Positions 9,648 through 18,648 of a stretch of DNA of 41,736 nt are shown here, piece by piece. Numbering within the stretch: the stretch's first letter is position 1; each line of letters begins with the position of its first letter. A program made the position numbers and the translations under genes. The DNA is from a virus. The notes beneath the pieces are model-generated. The model saw only the letters and a list, made by a program, of their open reading frames with translations, ran no database searches and was not told the DNA's origin. The stretch spans positions 1-41,736 of IMG/VR virus record IMGVR_UViG_3300005086_000029; one strand, 5' to 3'.

Positions 9648-10652
9648 TTATTTAATTATATTTATAAATTCATCATTAATTAATAATTCTCCATTTGCTT
9701 CATAAATTTCTTTAGAAAAATCAAATACTTTATTATCTAAATGCCACTTAACATCATCTAATAGTTGGTCAATTCCTTTATAAGTATAACCTTTCTCAGT
9801 TTTAAAACCTTTTAGTGCTGCTTCATGCCATTTATCACTTACAGTATAAATAAATGGAATTTTTTCAAATCTAGAAATATATAAAAATTGAAAAGGTAAT
9901 ACTTTATAATTTTCAACTTTTAATTTTTTTTTAATATAATCTATAGCTAACATATAAATACTTTCTTGAAGATAGTATCTATATTTAATAAAACTAGTTA
10001 TAAATTCTGTTAATTTATTAGCACCAGTTTTTAAATCTATAAGTCTTATAGTTTTATTTTCATGGTCTAATTTTATAATATCTAAGATTCCTTTTAATAC
10101 AAAGTTTTTATATATAAACTTTATTTTAAATTGACTTATATAATCACTTTCAAATATTTTAGCAGAATTATTATGTATTAGTAATATATCTCTTAATTCT
10201 TGTGCTAACATTAATTCTTCAGTAGTTATTAAAGTTTTTTCTTTTGATATAAATTGAGCTTTAATATATTCCCAAAAATCTTTAGTATCATATTTAGCTC
10301 TTAATAGCTTTGGATCTTTTGTTCCAGACCAAAATTTATTAACTTCAATTATACCATCTATAATTTTTTTAGAAGGTACTTTATTATAATTATTTAAAAT
10401 TATATTACATAATTTAGCTAATGTAGCTGTGGGTTTACTACCATTAAATTCATAATATAATTTATTTATATTTTTTTCATTAAATAATAAATCATCAACA
10501 AGACTTCCCATTCTTACTCCATCACTTATTATAAAAGTTCTGTCCAGTAAAGCTTGTGGTCCTTCTGTATCAAATTTAGATAATTTACTATAACTTAATG
10601 ACATTCTCTCATTCTTTTTTGTGTCAAATAACACATCTACTTCATTCGTCAT
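9648..10652 (-). CDS. PD-(D/E)XK family nuclease (Cas4/exonuclease-like)
   Basis: 334 aa. The N-terminal LSYSKLSKFDTEGPQALLDR followed by GSLVDDLLF is typical of the phage PD-(D/E)XK/Cas4-like group. The catalytic core is GILDIIKLDHENKTIRLIDL: the first acidic residue is the Asp in GILD, and IDLKTG supplies the second Asp and the Lys. A later conserved Gln/Tyr helix (YRYYLQESIYML) fits the family. Probably an exonuclease in recombination or replication; RusA-like and UDG-like genes lie just upstream. Confidence 0.8.
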   Translation of the reverse strand: MTNEVDVLFDTKKNERMSLSYSKLSKFDTEGPQALLDRTFIISDGVRMGSLVDDLLFNEKNINKLYYEFNGSKPTATLAKLCNIILNNYNKVPSKKIIDGIIEVNKFWSGTKDPKLLRAKYDTKDFWEYIKAQFISKEKTLITTEELMLAQELRDILLIHNNSAKIFESDYISQFKIKFIYKNFVLKGILDIIKLDHENKTIRLIDLKTGANKLTEFITSFIKYRYYLQESIYMLAIDYIKKKLKVENYKVLPFQFLYISRFEKIPFIYTVSDKWHEAALKGFKTEKGYTYKGIDQLLDDVKWHLDNKVFDFSKEIYEANGELLINDEFINIIK

Positions 10653-10664
10653 TGATATTATTTA

Positions 10665-10913
10665 TTAATTAAGTTCTAGATAATAATCTAAAACAATATC
10701 TTCTAGTTCATTACAATATTTAATCTGCAGGTCTAAGATATCATTGTGTTCACTAGAATTTTTTATAAGTTCAAGTAGTTCTATTTTTTCACTAACTATT
10801 AATCTTATATCATTCAGTCTATTACGTTTTAATAATAATTGTATTTTATTAAATTCTATATCTTCAAATATAAATTTACTTAAATTTAATATTTTTTCTT
10901 TTTTATAATTCAT
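10665..10913 (-). CDS. Small helical protein, 82 aa
   Basis: Not recognised. Almost entirely predicted helix with Leu/Ile/Glu/Lys periodicity (LIVSEKIELLELIKNSS). It is packed between the RusA-like and nuclease genes with 2- and 12-nt gaps, so it is part of the recombination operon. It could be a small accessory subunit; this is inference only. Confidence 0.65.
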   Translation of the reverse strand: MNYKKEKILNLSKFIFEDIEFNKIQLLLKRNRLNDIRLIVSEKIELLELIKNSSEHNDILDLQIKYCNELEDIVLDYYLELN

Positions 10914-10915
10914 AT

Positions 10916-11377
10916 TTAAAATAATTTTATGTATACTCCAGGATTATTTTTATCTACACTATATAATTTATCTCTATTTTCAGGAGAAGCTAATTCTCCT
11001 TCTATTGTCATAGGAATTGGATATATGTATTTTACATTATCATCTTTTATAAAATCATGTGCTGTAAATAAATCCTGTATTACTTCTACACTATTACTAA
11101 AATCAAATAATCTTTTACTATTTCTTACTTGATGAAAACCTATTAATATAGGATCATCAATTCCTACTTTCATTTTATTAAATTCTGAACGTAATTCTTC
11201 TATTTTATTAGGTCTTGTTTTGTCAACATAACCTTTTACAATTTTTTTAGATGAACTAAATGACTGGATACCTAAGTTCCTCAACCATCTACTGACAGTT
11301 GGGGAACTAAAGATACCTTTTTTAGTCATTACTTTAGAATTTTTTAAACTTGGTACGTTTCCTTCTATAAATATCAT
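10916..11377 (-). CDS. RusA-like Holliday junction resolvase
   Basis: 153 aa. The N-terminal strand IEGNVPSLKNSK is the RusA-type start. The C-terminal half has the family pattern RLFDFSNSVEVIQDLF followed by IKDDNVKYI, which carries the metal-binding acidic residues. Expected to cut Holliday or branched DNA during phage recombination and genome resolution. It sits 3 nt from the UDG-like gene. Confidence 0.7.
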   Translation of the reverse strand: MIFIEGNVPSLKNSKVMTKKGIFSSPTVSRWLRNLGIQSFSSSKKIVKGYVDKTRPNKIEELRSEFNKMKVGIDDPILIGFHQVRNSKRLFDFSNSVEVIQDLFTAHDFIKDDNVKYIYPIPMTIEGELASPENRDKLYSVDKNNPGVYIKLF

Positions 11378-11380
11378 ATT

Positions 11381-12151
11381 TTACCATGTTATAGGGCTTT
11401 GTCCTAAAGAAGATTTTAACATATTATTAATTTGTTTAAAATGTGGACAATCCCATATTTTACCTTCTTCTAAAGATTCAGAGGGTGATTTGAAAAATAA
11501 AGCATAATGGTTATATAAATCTATATATTTTTTAAAATATTTAGCTTCTTTCCCCCAAAATACAAATATAATCTTTTCACCTTTAATCTTTTTATTTTCA
11601 CTTATTAAATTTAAAACATTTCTAGTAAATTCTCTCCATATTAATTCATGTGAGTTTTTATAGTTTTTTTCAGATGTTAAAGTTGAATGCAATAATAAGA
11701 CTCCCTGATCCATCCATCTTAATAATGTTTGATCAAAATTAAAATCTTTACCTTTATAGATACTATCTTTAATACAATATCTAATAGCTTCAAGTTCTGG
11801 ACATAATTGACTAGAACCTAATGTATTAGCATAAGGTATACCAGTACCTTTATTATTTGTAATAGGCTCTCCTGCTAATATTACAACTCTAACATTATCA
11901 TATTTAATCTTTTTAAAACTACTAAATACATTGCTTCTATATATTGGAAATATTGATTGATATGAATGATTATTAAAACTTTTATAAACTTCATTTATAA
12001 ATACATATAAATTAGCAAAATAAGTACTAGTTAATATAGGATGTAAAATATTTATCCAATCATTAAATAATGTAGTATAATTTATAGTAAGTGGTGACTT
12101 AGTAACCACTTTTCTCATTTTTGAATTATTAATCTTATTCATCATCTTCAT
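11381..12151 (-). CDS. ung: Uracil-DNA glycosylase superfamily protein, altered active site
   Basis: 256 aa with the clear family 1 UDG layout: VVILAGEPITNNKGTGIPYA aligns with the water-activating loop, LLRWMDQGVLLLHSTLT with the second motif, FVFWGKEAKYF with the WG helix, and FKSPSES with the final HPSP loop. The usual GQDPYH is GEPIT, the usual LLLN is LLLH, and the His of HPSP is replaced, so three key catalytic positions differ. It may bind DNA without removing uracil, or act on another base. The start overlaps the amidoligase gene by 17 nt. Confidence 0.75.
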   Translation of the reverse strand: MKMMNKINNSKMRKVVTKSPLTINYTTLFNDWINILHPILTSTYFANLYVFINEVYKSFNNHSYQSIFPIYRSNVFSSFKKIKYDNVRVVILAGEPITNNKGTGIPYANTLGSSQLCPELEAIRYCIKDSIYKGKDFNFDQTLLRWMDQGVLLLHSTLTSEKNYKNSHELIWREFTRNVLNLISENKKIKGEKIIFVFWGKEAKYFKKYIDLYNHYALFFKSPSESLEEGKIWDCPHFKQINNMLKSSLGQSPITW

Positions 12152-13868
12152 CTAAATTAAAATTTTCTTCAAAATCATGAACCTCATTTATTGCTACAGG
12201 GTCTAATTGCGCAATATTAGGTTGTATTTCATTCATTTGAATATGTTGAATATTTTCATTATATAATGGCATACTATAACTATTAATAACTTTAGAAGGT
12301 TGTTTAATATTCTTTTTATTTAATACATTCCAATCAAAATATCTATGTGAATATTTTAAGTTATCTTCATTACATATAATATCACCTTGTTTTAATCTAT
12401 CATATATATAATCTTTTCTAATAAATAAATAATTTATTAGTTCTTCTCTCATATTAATAATATGAGATTTAGATTTTTCTGAAGTTATAGGTATGTTATT
12501 AAAATAAGCCATTACTATATTTCTAAGATTTTTATTAATTAATGATGGAGATGATTCTAAAATCATTTTTTCATTATTAATAGCATAATCAATAATGGCA
12601 CAACATAAAATTAAATAATTTATAACTTTAGCCTTATCAACAGTAGATGTATGAATTCTAAATTCAATAGTTTCTTTATTACCAAATAGTAATGGTATTA
12701 AATTTACAAAATGATATCTAGTTCTTATATTCCATTTACTATTCCCTCCTGGATCTGATGGATGAGCTTTAATATTATTAATATTACATCCAACTTGATC
12801 ATAATTATATCCCATAGATAAAAATCTATATAATATATTAAAATTAGATTTTATATTATCAGGTGTAATATTTTTATCAAGCATCATTATAGTTTTTTTA
12901 TAAGGAAAAGGTTTAGTATAATGTTTTCTTTTTATATTTAAATTTTGTTTTTTATATAAAGGAAATAAATCAAAAATTTCATCCTGTAACATAAATAATA
13001 ATTTATATAATGATAAAAAGAAGCTTTCAGTTCTAGGTAAATTACCAATATGAATATGTAAAGAACAATCATCATCATATTCTGTTCTATATTCTAATTG
13101 TTCTAATATTGAAGAAATGGCACTTACTCCTTTATTTCCTTGCAAAGGAATAGTAACATATTCTAAACCTTTTATACTACCATCTCTTAATGGTAATAAG
13201 CCTAATTTATTACATATTCTATGAGGTATTGAACCTTTAGAAGTTTCAAATTCTACACCAAATGTATAATTTTTAGTTATATTAAAATCTAAATCTTTTA
13301 ATAGTGAATTAGATTCAGGTATAGAATAATTTTTATTATAATTATTAATATAATCATCCATAATACCTCTAGAATCATAATTTAAACTATTTTTATAATT
13401 TTGATCACAAGATGTAATAGTATTAAATTTTATAGAATCTAAAAATTGTCTATGATAATATTCACCATTGGATATATTTTCTTTATAATAAAAATTATTT
13501 TCAACTATAGTTTCGTTAATACATTTAAATCTTTCTCCATTTAATAATGTTAAAAATATTATATCATCTTCGGATTTATATGAGAATGCACCCATAATAG
13601 GTTTATCATTTTCAAAATTTACAATTCCTTTTTCTGTATAATAATTATTATTTTTAAATTCACCTTTTAATACATATCTACCTATAGAGTGATCGTAAAT
13701 TATAAATTTTGTTTTCACTTTTCTATATTTTTCATTAATTAAATAACAATCTCCAGAATCTATTTTAGTTACATCTCCTATTTTATAATATTCATTGTTC
13801 ATTTTTCTGCAACTAGATAATAATTCATAATTTCCAGATACAGTTAATACTTTTTCATCTTCTTTCAT
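12135..13868 (-). CDS. Amidoligase family protein (Amidoligase_2 type)
   Basis: 577 aa. The C-terminal two thirds match the glutamine-synthetase-fold amidoligase family: YTFGVEFET, DGSIKGLEYVTIPLQG, DCSLHIHIGNLP and ETIEFRIHTST hold the Glu and His residues expected to bind metal and ATP. The family joins a carboxylate to an amine with ATP. The first about 190 residues form a separate beta-rich region of unknown role with charged repeats. An Asp/Glu-rich tail (EENFNLDEDDE) ends the protein. It lies in one coupled cluster with a second amidoligase, two glutamine amidotransferases, an ATP-grasp ligase and a GGCT protein, so a peptide- or metabolite-amide pathway is likely. The substrate is unknown. 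Confidence 0.8.
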   Translation of the reverse strand: MKEDEKVLTVSGNYELLSSCRKMNNEYYKIGDVTKIDSGDCYLINEKYRKVKTKFIIYDHSIGRYVLKGEFKNNNYYTEKGIVNFENDKPIMGAFSYKSEDDIIFLTLLNGERFKCINETIVENNFYYKENISNGEYYHRQFLDSIKFNTITSCDQNYKNSLNYDSRGIMDDYINNYNKNYSIPESNSLLKDLDFNITKNYTFGVEFETSKGSIPHRICNKLGLLPLRDGSIKGLEYVTIPLQGNKGVSAISSILEQLEYRTEYDDDCSLHIHIGNLPRTESFFLSLYKLLFMLQDEIFDLFPLYKKQNLNIKRKHYTKPFPYKKTIMMLDKNITPDNIKSNFNILYRFLSMGYNYDQVGCNINNIKAHPSDPGGNSKWNIRTRYHFVNLIPLLFGNKETIEFRIHTSTVDKAKVINYLILCCAIIDYAINNEKMILESSPSLINKNLRNIVMAYFNNIPITSEKSKSHIINMREELINYLFIRKDYIYDRLKQGDIICNEDNLKYSHRYFDWNVLNKKNIKQPSKVINSYSMPLYNENIQHIQMNEIQPNIAQLDPVAINEVHDFEENFNLDEDDE

Positions 13869-13886
13869 TTTAAGTATTTTTTTTAA

Positions 13887-15764
13887 TTATTCTTTATTTT
13901 CTAATTGGATTAAACATTTAGATTCTTCTATAAAATCTATTAAAATAGACATAGCATCTTTAGCTCTTTTAAGATGACTATATCTTTCTAAAGTTTTAAG
14001 ATCTTCTTGAAATTGACTAAATGGTGTAAAGAATATAGTGTTAATTTCTTCTTCTAATATATCATTAGTAATTAATTTATTCTTTTTTTCATTATTAATA
14101 AATTCTCTTTCTGATCCTTCTAATATATCAACAACCTCAGATAAAGTATCTTTATTAAACAATGTAGTTTGAATATGTTTAAGATCTACTTTATCTTTTT
14201 TATTTTTTATAGGGATAATATTAACACAATTTCCATCTACAATATGATATATAAAATCAGACCCTAAAGGACAAACATTATCCGTAACTAATACACCATC
14301 TAACATTATAGCTTGTGAATTTGAAGCTTTATAATGAATATCTTCACATATAGGATGTGCAGCAGCTTCTGATAAAGCTATCCAATCAAATGATTTATTA
14401 TTACTTTTTAAATCTAAAATAGCACTATAATCTAATCTACTTTTTAATCTAATACCATCATGAAAATAGAATAATGGTATATCATTATTTTTTTTAAAAG
14501 GTATAAATGTTTTAGGATTCATTTCATCTTTTTTATCAGTAATAAATTCATTATCTAAAAACATTTTACCTAATAGTAATAAACTAGTATTTATAGATTT
14601 TTGTAAATCTACACCTAAATAATAAAATCCAAATTCAGGAATATAAGTATAACAACCATTTATTTTAGTGTCATTATTATAATATCTTAACTTTTTAAAA
14701 TATATTTTACCTGATTTATCTCTACCATCAGCTTTTTCATTATAAATATTAAATTTATTATCTCCAACTTTACTAGTAGAGTTATGTTGTGGTAATAAAG
14801 GCGTGTTTTTATTATTTTTAATATTCCTATAAGGATTATCATATATATCATCATAACTATCATATGTTTTATAACTACTATTACCATATCTAATACTTGT
14901 ATTATATCTACCAGTTCTATCTATAACTATTTTTTCAGCATTATCTATATCACCATCTGTAATTTTATATACAGTATTAACATCAAAAGATACAACATTT
15001 TTCTCAGTACCTCCTATAGAAAATAATGATTCTTCTATTGAAGATATATATAAACTATTTTTATTTTGTCTATAATAATATAAAGGTCTTTCAACATGTA
15101 GTTTAGAATTATTAGGATCACTATTATATTTTTTAGAAGCTCCATGATAACAATATATCACATTAGGTTCTTTTGTATTAGTAAAAACTAATGCTGCAGC
15201 TCCATTATATTTTTCAAGAGGTTTAAAAGACTTAGTTTTATAAATAGCTTCTAATAATACTTCACTATCTATTTTAGTTCTAGTAGTAGTAGATTTTTCA
15301 AATCTTTTAGTAACTTCAACTTTTAAATTAAATTCTTTAGCTAACTCTTTATAATCTATTAATGTACCATTATGAACACCTATAAATTTAAAACCTTCTT
15401 CATGATTTCCAAAGCCAAATGGATGAGCATTATCAATATTATGTTTACCATAAGTACTATGTCTAGTATGACCTATAATAACTGGATACTTTTTTGGTAA
15501 AATAAGTTTATTATTAGCCATGAAATCTCTATATACTTTATTACCATCAATTCCAATTTTTATTTCACCATCAATTGCTACACCACATGAATGAGTACCT
15601 CTTTCTTCATTCCACATACCTAATATATCAAAATTAGGTTTATTAAATCTTTTAGGGTTTTTTCCTGCCCACGCAAATATTCCACAATTTAATGTAGTTA
15701 TTTTGGGTTTAAAAATCATCATTAATGCATAATGTACTAATAGTATTATTAATATTAAATTCAT
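13887..15764 (-). CDS. Class II glutamine amidotransferase with hydrophobic leader
   Basis: 625 aa. The Ntn-hydrolase glutaminase domain is clear: CGIFAWAGKN with the catalytic Cys, RGTHSCGVA, GHTRHSTYGKHNIDNAHPFG and HNGTLIDYKEL. It would release ammonia from glutamine for a partner ligase. The catalytic Cys must become N-terminal, but here it is residue 27, after a hydrophobic stretch (MNLILIILLVHYALMMIF). Either this is a removed propeptide or membrane anchor, or translation starts at the later MMIF, still leaving a short propeptide. The last about 350 residues are an unrecognised domain. The ATG overlaps the previous TGA (ATGA), supporting the long start. Confidence 0.8.
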   Translation of the reverse strand: MNLILIILLVHYALMMIFKPKITTLNCGIFAWAGKNPKRFNKPNFDILGMWNEERGTHSCGVAIDGEIKIGIDGNKVYRDFMANNKLILPKKYPVIIGHTRHSTYGKHNIDNAHPFGFGNHEEGFKFIGVHNGTLIDYKELAKEFNLKVEVTKRFEKSTTTRTKIDSEVLLEAIYKTKSFKPLEKYNGAAALVFTNTKEPNVIYCYHGASKKYNSDPNNSKLHVERPLYYYRQNKNSLYISSIEESLFSIGGTEKNVVSFDVNTVYKITDGDIDNAEKIVIDRTGRYNTSIRYGNSSYKTYDSYDDIYDNPYRNIKNNKNTPLLPQHNSTSKVGDNKFNIYNEKADGRDKSGKIYFKKLRYYNNDTKINGCYTYIPEFGFYYLGVDLQKSINTSLLLLGKMFLDNEFITDKKDEMNPKTFIPFKKNNDIPLFYFHDGIRLKSRLDYSAILDLKSNNKSFDWIALSEAAAHPICEDIHYKASNSQAIMLDGVLVTDNVCPLGSDFIYHIVDGNCVNIIPIKNKKDKVDLKHIQTTLFNKDTLSEVVDILEGSEREFINNEKKNKLITNDILEEEINTIFFTPFSQFQEDLKTLERYSHLKRAKDAMSILIDFIEESKCLIQLENKE

Positions 15765-16558
15765 ATCACTTTTATTTTTTTTATATTTTTTATTAATTTA
15801 TTTGCTAATTTTTTATCATTTGTATCGATAGCTTTTTTAATGTCTTCTCCATATTTATCAACAATATCATCAATTTCATTTGAATTAACTAATTCAATTG
15901 CTTCTAAAGTTTTATTATATGCCCAATCAATAAGGTTATCATTTTGTAACCAAAAATTAGATAAAGTTCTATATTCAACTCCATAGTCTTTTACTCTAAA
16001 ACAACCTGCATTACCATACATTTCTCTTCTTCTATCATCTTTGTCTAGATTTATAGATTCTAATCCAAGTATAACATCCATTGCATATATAATTTTTTCA
16101 GATGTTTCAAATGAAGGGTTATCATAACCAATATGAATATGTCCACCACATGTCCTCAATGTTGAAGATGCATTTGGAGATTTATTAATATCTTTTAAAT
16201 AGACATTAAAATCTGGATCACAACCAAATAATTTAGCTTGTTTTGTATTTAAATATTTTTTATCTAATTCAGCTGAAGCTAATATTCTTAATTCAGCATT
16301 ATGAACTTCAGCTAAAGTTGTTAAATAACTTAATACAAAGTTTATATTATCTTTAAATTCATTACAAGATCTGCTTGGTGGAATATTAAATTCTATCATT
16401 ACATTATCTTCTTGAATAGCATGTCCTTTATCACTAATTAATTTAGGTTTTTGTTTAGTGCCACCAATTAATCCTTCTGCTGAAATAATTTCCCCATTTT
16501 TATATAAGAATAGTTCTGGATCTGCACCTAATGATATATTAGAAACTAACTTTTTCAT
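15761..16558 (-). CDS. COOH.NH2 ligase (phiEco32-type amidoligase)
   Basis: 265 aa. Signatures of the phage COOH.NH2 ligase type 2 family: SLGADPELFLYKNGE, EDNVMIEFNIPPS, GCDPDFNVY, TCGGHIHIGYD and YGVEYRTLSNFWL. The acidic and His residues build the ATP/metal site of the glutamine-synthetase-like fold. Expected reaction: ATP-dependent amide bond formation between an amino acid or peptide and an amine. It overlaps the class I amidotransferase gene by 20 nt and the class II gene by 4 nt, so these are likely made together. Confidence 0.85.
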   Translation of the reverse strand: MKKLVSNISLGADPELFLYKNGEIISAEGLIGGTKQKPKLISDKGHAIQEDNVMIEFNIPPSRSCNEFKDNINFVLSYLTTLAEVHNAELRILASAELDKKYLNTKQAKLFGCDPDFNVYLKDINKSPNASSTLRTCGGHIHIGYDNPSFETSEKIIYAMDVILGLESINLDKDDRRREMYGNAGCFRVKDYGVEYRTLSNFWLQNDNLIDWAYNKTLEAIELVNSNEIDDIVDKYGEDIKKAIDTNDKKLANKLIKNIKKIKVI

Positions 16559-17339
16559 GTTTATTATTTATTAATAATTTACTAATTAATTTAAGAGTAT
16601 GATCTTTAGTTATATCAGCACAATTACTCCATTCTGGATGACCTTGTATTGCTAAAGAATTAACACCATTTTTTTTAAATAATACTATTTCTGGTTCTAA
16701 AAATGAATTATCAATTCTAATTTGTTCATTTTTACCATTTAAATATATATTACTTCTAAATTTTTTACTCCAAGCTAATAATTCAAAATCATTAGGATTA
16801 AGATTATAAGGAAACATCATTTGATGATGACTAGAAGTCATATTTAATGTAAAATATCTAGATGGTATAGATGTTTTACAATGAATATCATGAGATATAC
16901 AATGATTTTCAACATGTTGTATTAATTTACCTCCATGCATTACACATAAAAACTGTGAACCTCTACAAATACCTAATTTAGGAATATTTTTACAATAATC
17001 AAATAATAATTGTTCATCTTCATCTCTACTAATATTGATAGAAGTTTTAGGATTTAATGTTTCACCATATAGTTTAGGATTAACATCTGCACCACCAGTA
17101 AATAATATTAAATCTATATTAAGTGTATCTATAAAGTCATTAATTTTCATAGATATAATATAAGGTTTTATATCTGAGTTATCAAATTCAACTGTTGGTT
17201 CATTTCTTTTTTTTTCAATTAGATTAAAAAATTCTTTAATCTTTATAATTTTAAGTTCTCCTAATTTTTCTAAATATGATTTATATTCTTCATTAAAACC
17301 ATTATCAACAACTACAGTAATATTTTTTTTAGTTTTCAT
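16539..17339 (-). CDS. Class I glutamine amidotransferase / gamma-glutamyl hydrolase-like (peptidase C26)
   Basis: 266 aa. LFTGGADVNPKLYGE and GICRGSQFLCVMHGG carry the oxyanion loop and catalytic Cys; GHPEW near the end gives the catalytic His and Glu. This matches the C26/GATase class I family, which hydrolyses gamma-glutamyl bonds (as in PuuD-type enzymes). In this cluster it could trim or edit gamma-glutamyl products made by the two amidoligases, or supply ammonia. It overlaps both neighbours. Confidence 0.85.
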   Translation of the reverse strand: MKTKKNITVVVDNGFNEEYKSYLEKLGELKIIKIKEFFNLIEKKRNEPTVEFDNSDIKPYIISMKINDFIDTLNIDLILFTGGADVNPKLYGETLNPKTSINISRDEDEQLLFDYCKNIPKLGICRGSQFLCVMHGGKLIQHVENHCISHDIHCKTSIPSRYFTLNMTSSHHQMMFPYNLNPNDFELLAWSKKFRSNIYLNGKNEQIRIDNSFLEPEIVLFKKNGVNSLAIQGHPEWSNCADITKDHTLKLISKLLINNKHEKVSF

Positions 17340-18204
17340 TAATTTTATTTTTTTTATTTAATAATAATTGAGGTAAAATTTCTAAATATTTTACACTAGT
17401 AACTTCACCAAATGAAGGTGCTGAATTTATTTCAATAATTATAAATTCAGGGTTATCTTTTTTTGAAGATTGAATTTTAACATCTACTGCTCCAAAATCT
17501 AATCCTACAGCATTTAAAGCTCTAACTGAATGTTTTACAATTTCAGACCAATTTGTAGGTTTATCAAATAATTCATTTTCTTCCATAATCCATACACAAT
17601 GGTCATCATTTCTATACCATTTAGCATTATTAGGTGTATTAGATTTTAACATTTTTCTACATGTATAAAAACATCCTTCTTTTGTAACATGTAATCTATA
17701 TTCTCTTATATAATTATAGAATTTTTCAAATATGTACTCATTAAGTCTATTTTTTCTGCTTTCTAACCATGTTTTAAGAGCTTCTAAGGAATCTAATTTA
17801 TAATTACCTCTTCCTTTACTACCCATTCTATGTTTAGCTATTATAGGAAATGGTAAGTCTTCAATTTTAGTTCCTGCATTACCATCAAAGTTGTCATCAA
17901 AAGGTTGATTTGTATTATGAAAAATATTTTCATTATAATATCTCCACCAATCAGCAGTTTTAACTTTATTTTTAGTAAAACATTGTTTCATTAATAATTT
18001 ATCAGCAGAATTATTAATAGCTTCTACTGTATTAAGTTCTAATCTATCTCCTCCACTACTAATATCATCCTTTAATTTAGTAAAAGAACCTAATCTAATT
18101 ACTGATTTAAAAGGAAATAATGGAAAAGAACCCTTTTTTCTTAAAATAGAATGAGATGGGTGTCTACTCCTAATTTTAGGTCTTAAATATTTTATAGTTG
18201 ACAT
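17329..18204 (-). CDS. ATP-grasp ligase (RimK-like)
   Basis: 291 aa. Visible ATP-grasp elements: PFPIIAKHRMGSKGRGNY (nucleotide-binding lysine and glycine-rich loop), IFEKFYNYIREYRLHV (adenine-binding hinge), LDFGAVDVKI and FIIIEINSAPSFGEVTS (metal-binding Glu/Asn). Members join a carboxylate to an amine through an acyl phosphate, e.g. adding glutamate to peptides. It is coupled to the GGCT gene (13-nt overlap) and the class I GAT gene (11-nt overlap). Confidence 0.85.
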   Translation of the reverse strand: MSTIKYLRPKIRSRHPSHSILRKKGSFPLFPFKSVIRLGSFTKLKDDISSGGDRLELNTVEAINNSADKLLMKQCFTKNKVKTADWWRYYNENIFHNTNQPFDDNFDGNAGTKIEDLPFPIIAKHRMGSKGRGNYKLDSLEALKTWLESRKNRLNEYIFEKFYNYIREYRLHVTKEGCFYTCRKMLKSNTPNNAKWYRNDDHCVWIMEENELFDKPTNWSEIVKHSVRALNAVGLDFGAVDVKIQSSKKDNPEFIIIEINSAPSFGEVTSVKYLEILPQLLLNKKNKINEN

Positions 18205-18584
18205 AAATTTTTTATTATATTATTTTTTTTGTATTCAATCCAATCTCCATTAGATATTATATTCATATTTTTAACGCTTCTATTAAAAATATATACAAAA
18301 GATTTTCCAAATGGACTATCCATAATTTCTCTTTTATATAATCCAGATTCTACACCTTCGTAACTATCTAATTTATCTTGTATATTAGAATAGGTAGTAT
18401 TATATACTTCCATAGTTATAGAGGTATTACCTCCTTTTACTAAACAAGGAAATGATCCTCTATTATCATATAATGTATATTCAGGTGGAGATTGAAAACT
18501 TCCTAAATATTCAGCATTAATAGATTTTAATTGATTAAAAGCTACTCCATCTTTTCTTAATGTTCCATATACTATTACTCTCAT
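18192..18584 (-). CDS. Gamma-glutamylcyclotransferase-like (AIG2/GGCT) protein
   Basis: 130 aa. Begins MRVIVYGTLRKDG, the substrate-binding YGTLR loop of the GGCT/AIG2 fold. LDSYEGVESGLYKRE supplies the expected catalytic Glu and the conserved Tyr. Such enzymes release gamma-glutamyl groups as 5-oxoproline. It is the first gene of the coupled amidoligase cluster. Confidence 0.82.
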   Translation of the reverse strand: MRVIVYGTLRKDGVAFNQLKSINAEYLGSFQSPPEYTLYDNRGSFPCLVKGGNTSITMEVYNTTYSNIQDKLDSYEGVESGLYKREIMDSPFGKSFVYIFNRSVKNMNIISNGDWIEYKKNNIIKNLCQL

Positions 18585-18648
18585 TTTTTTATTTTTATTT
18601 TCTATTGTTAATTTTAAAATATTTTAAAGTCTTGACTTTGACTCATTT

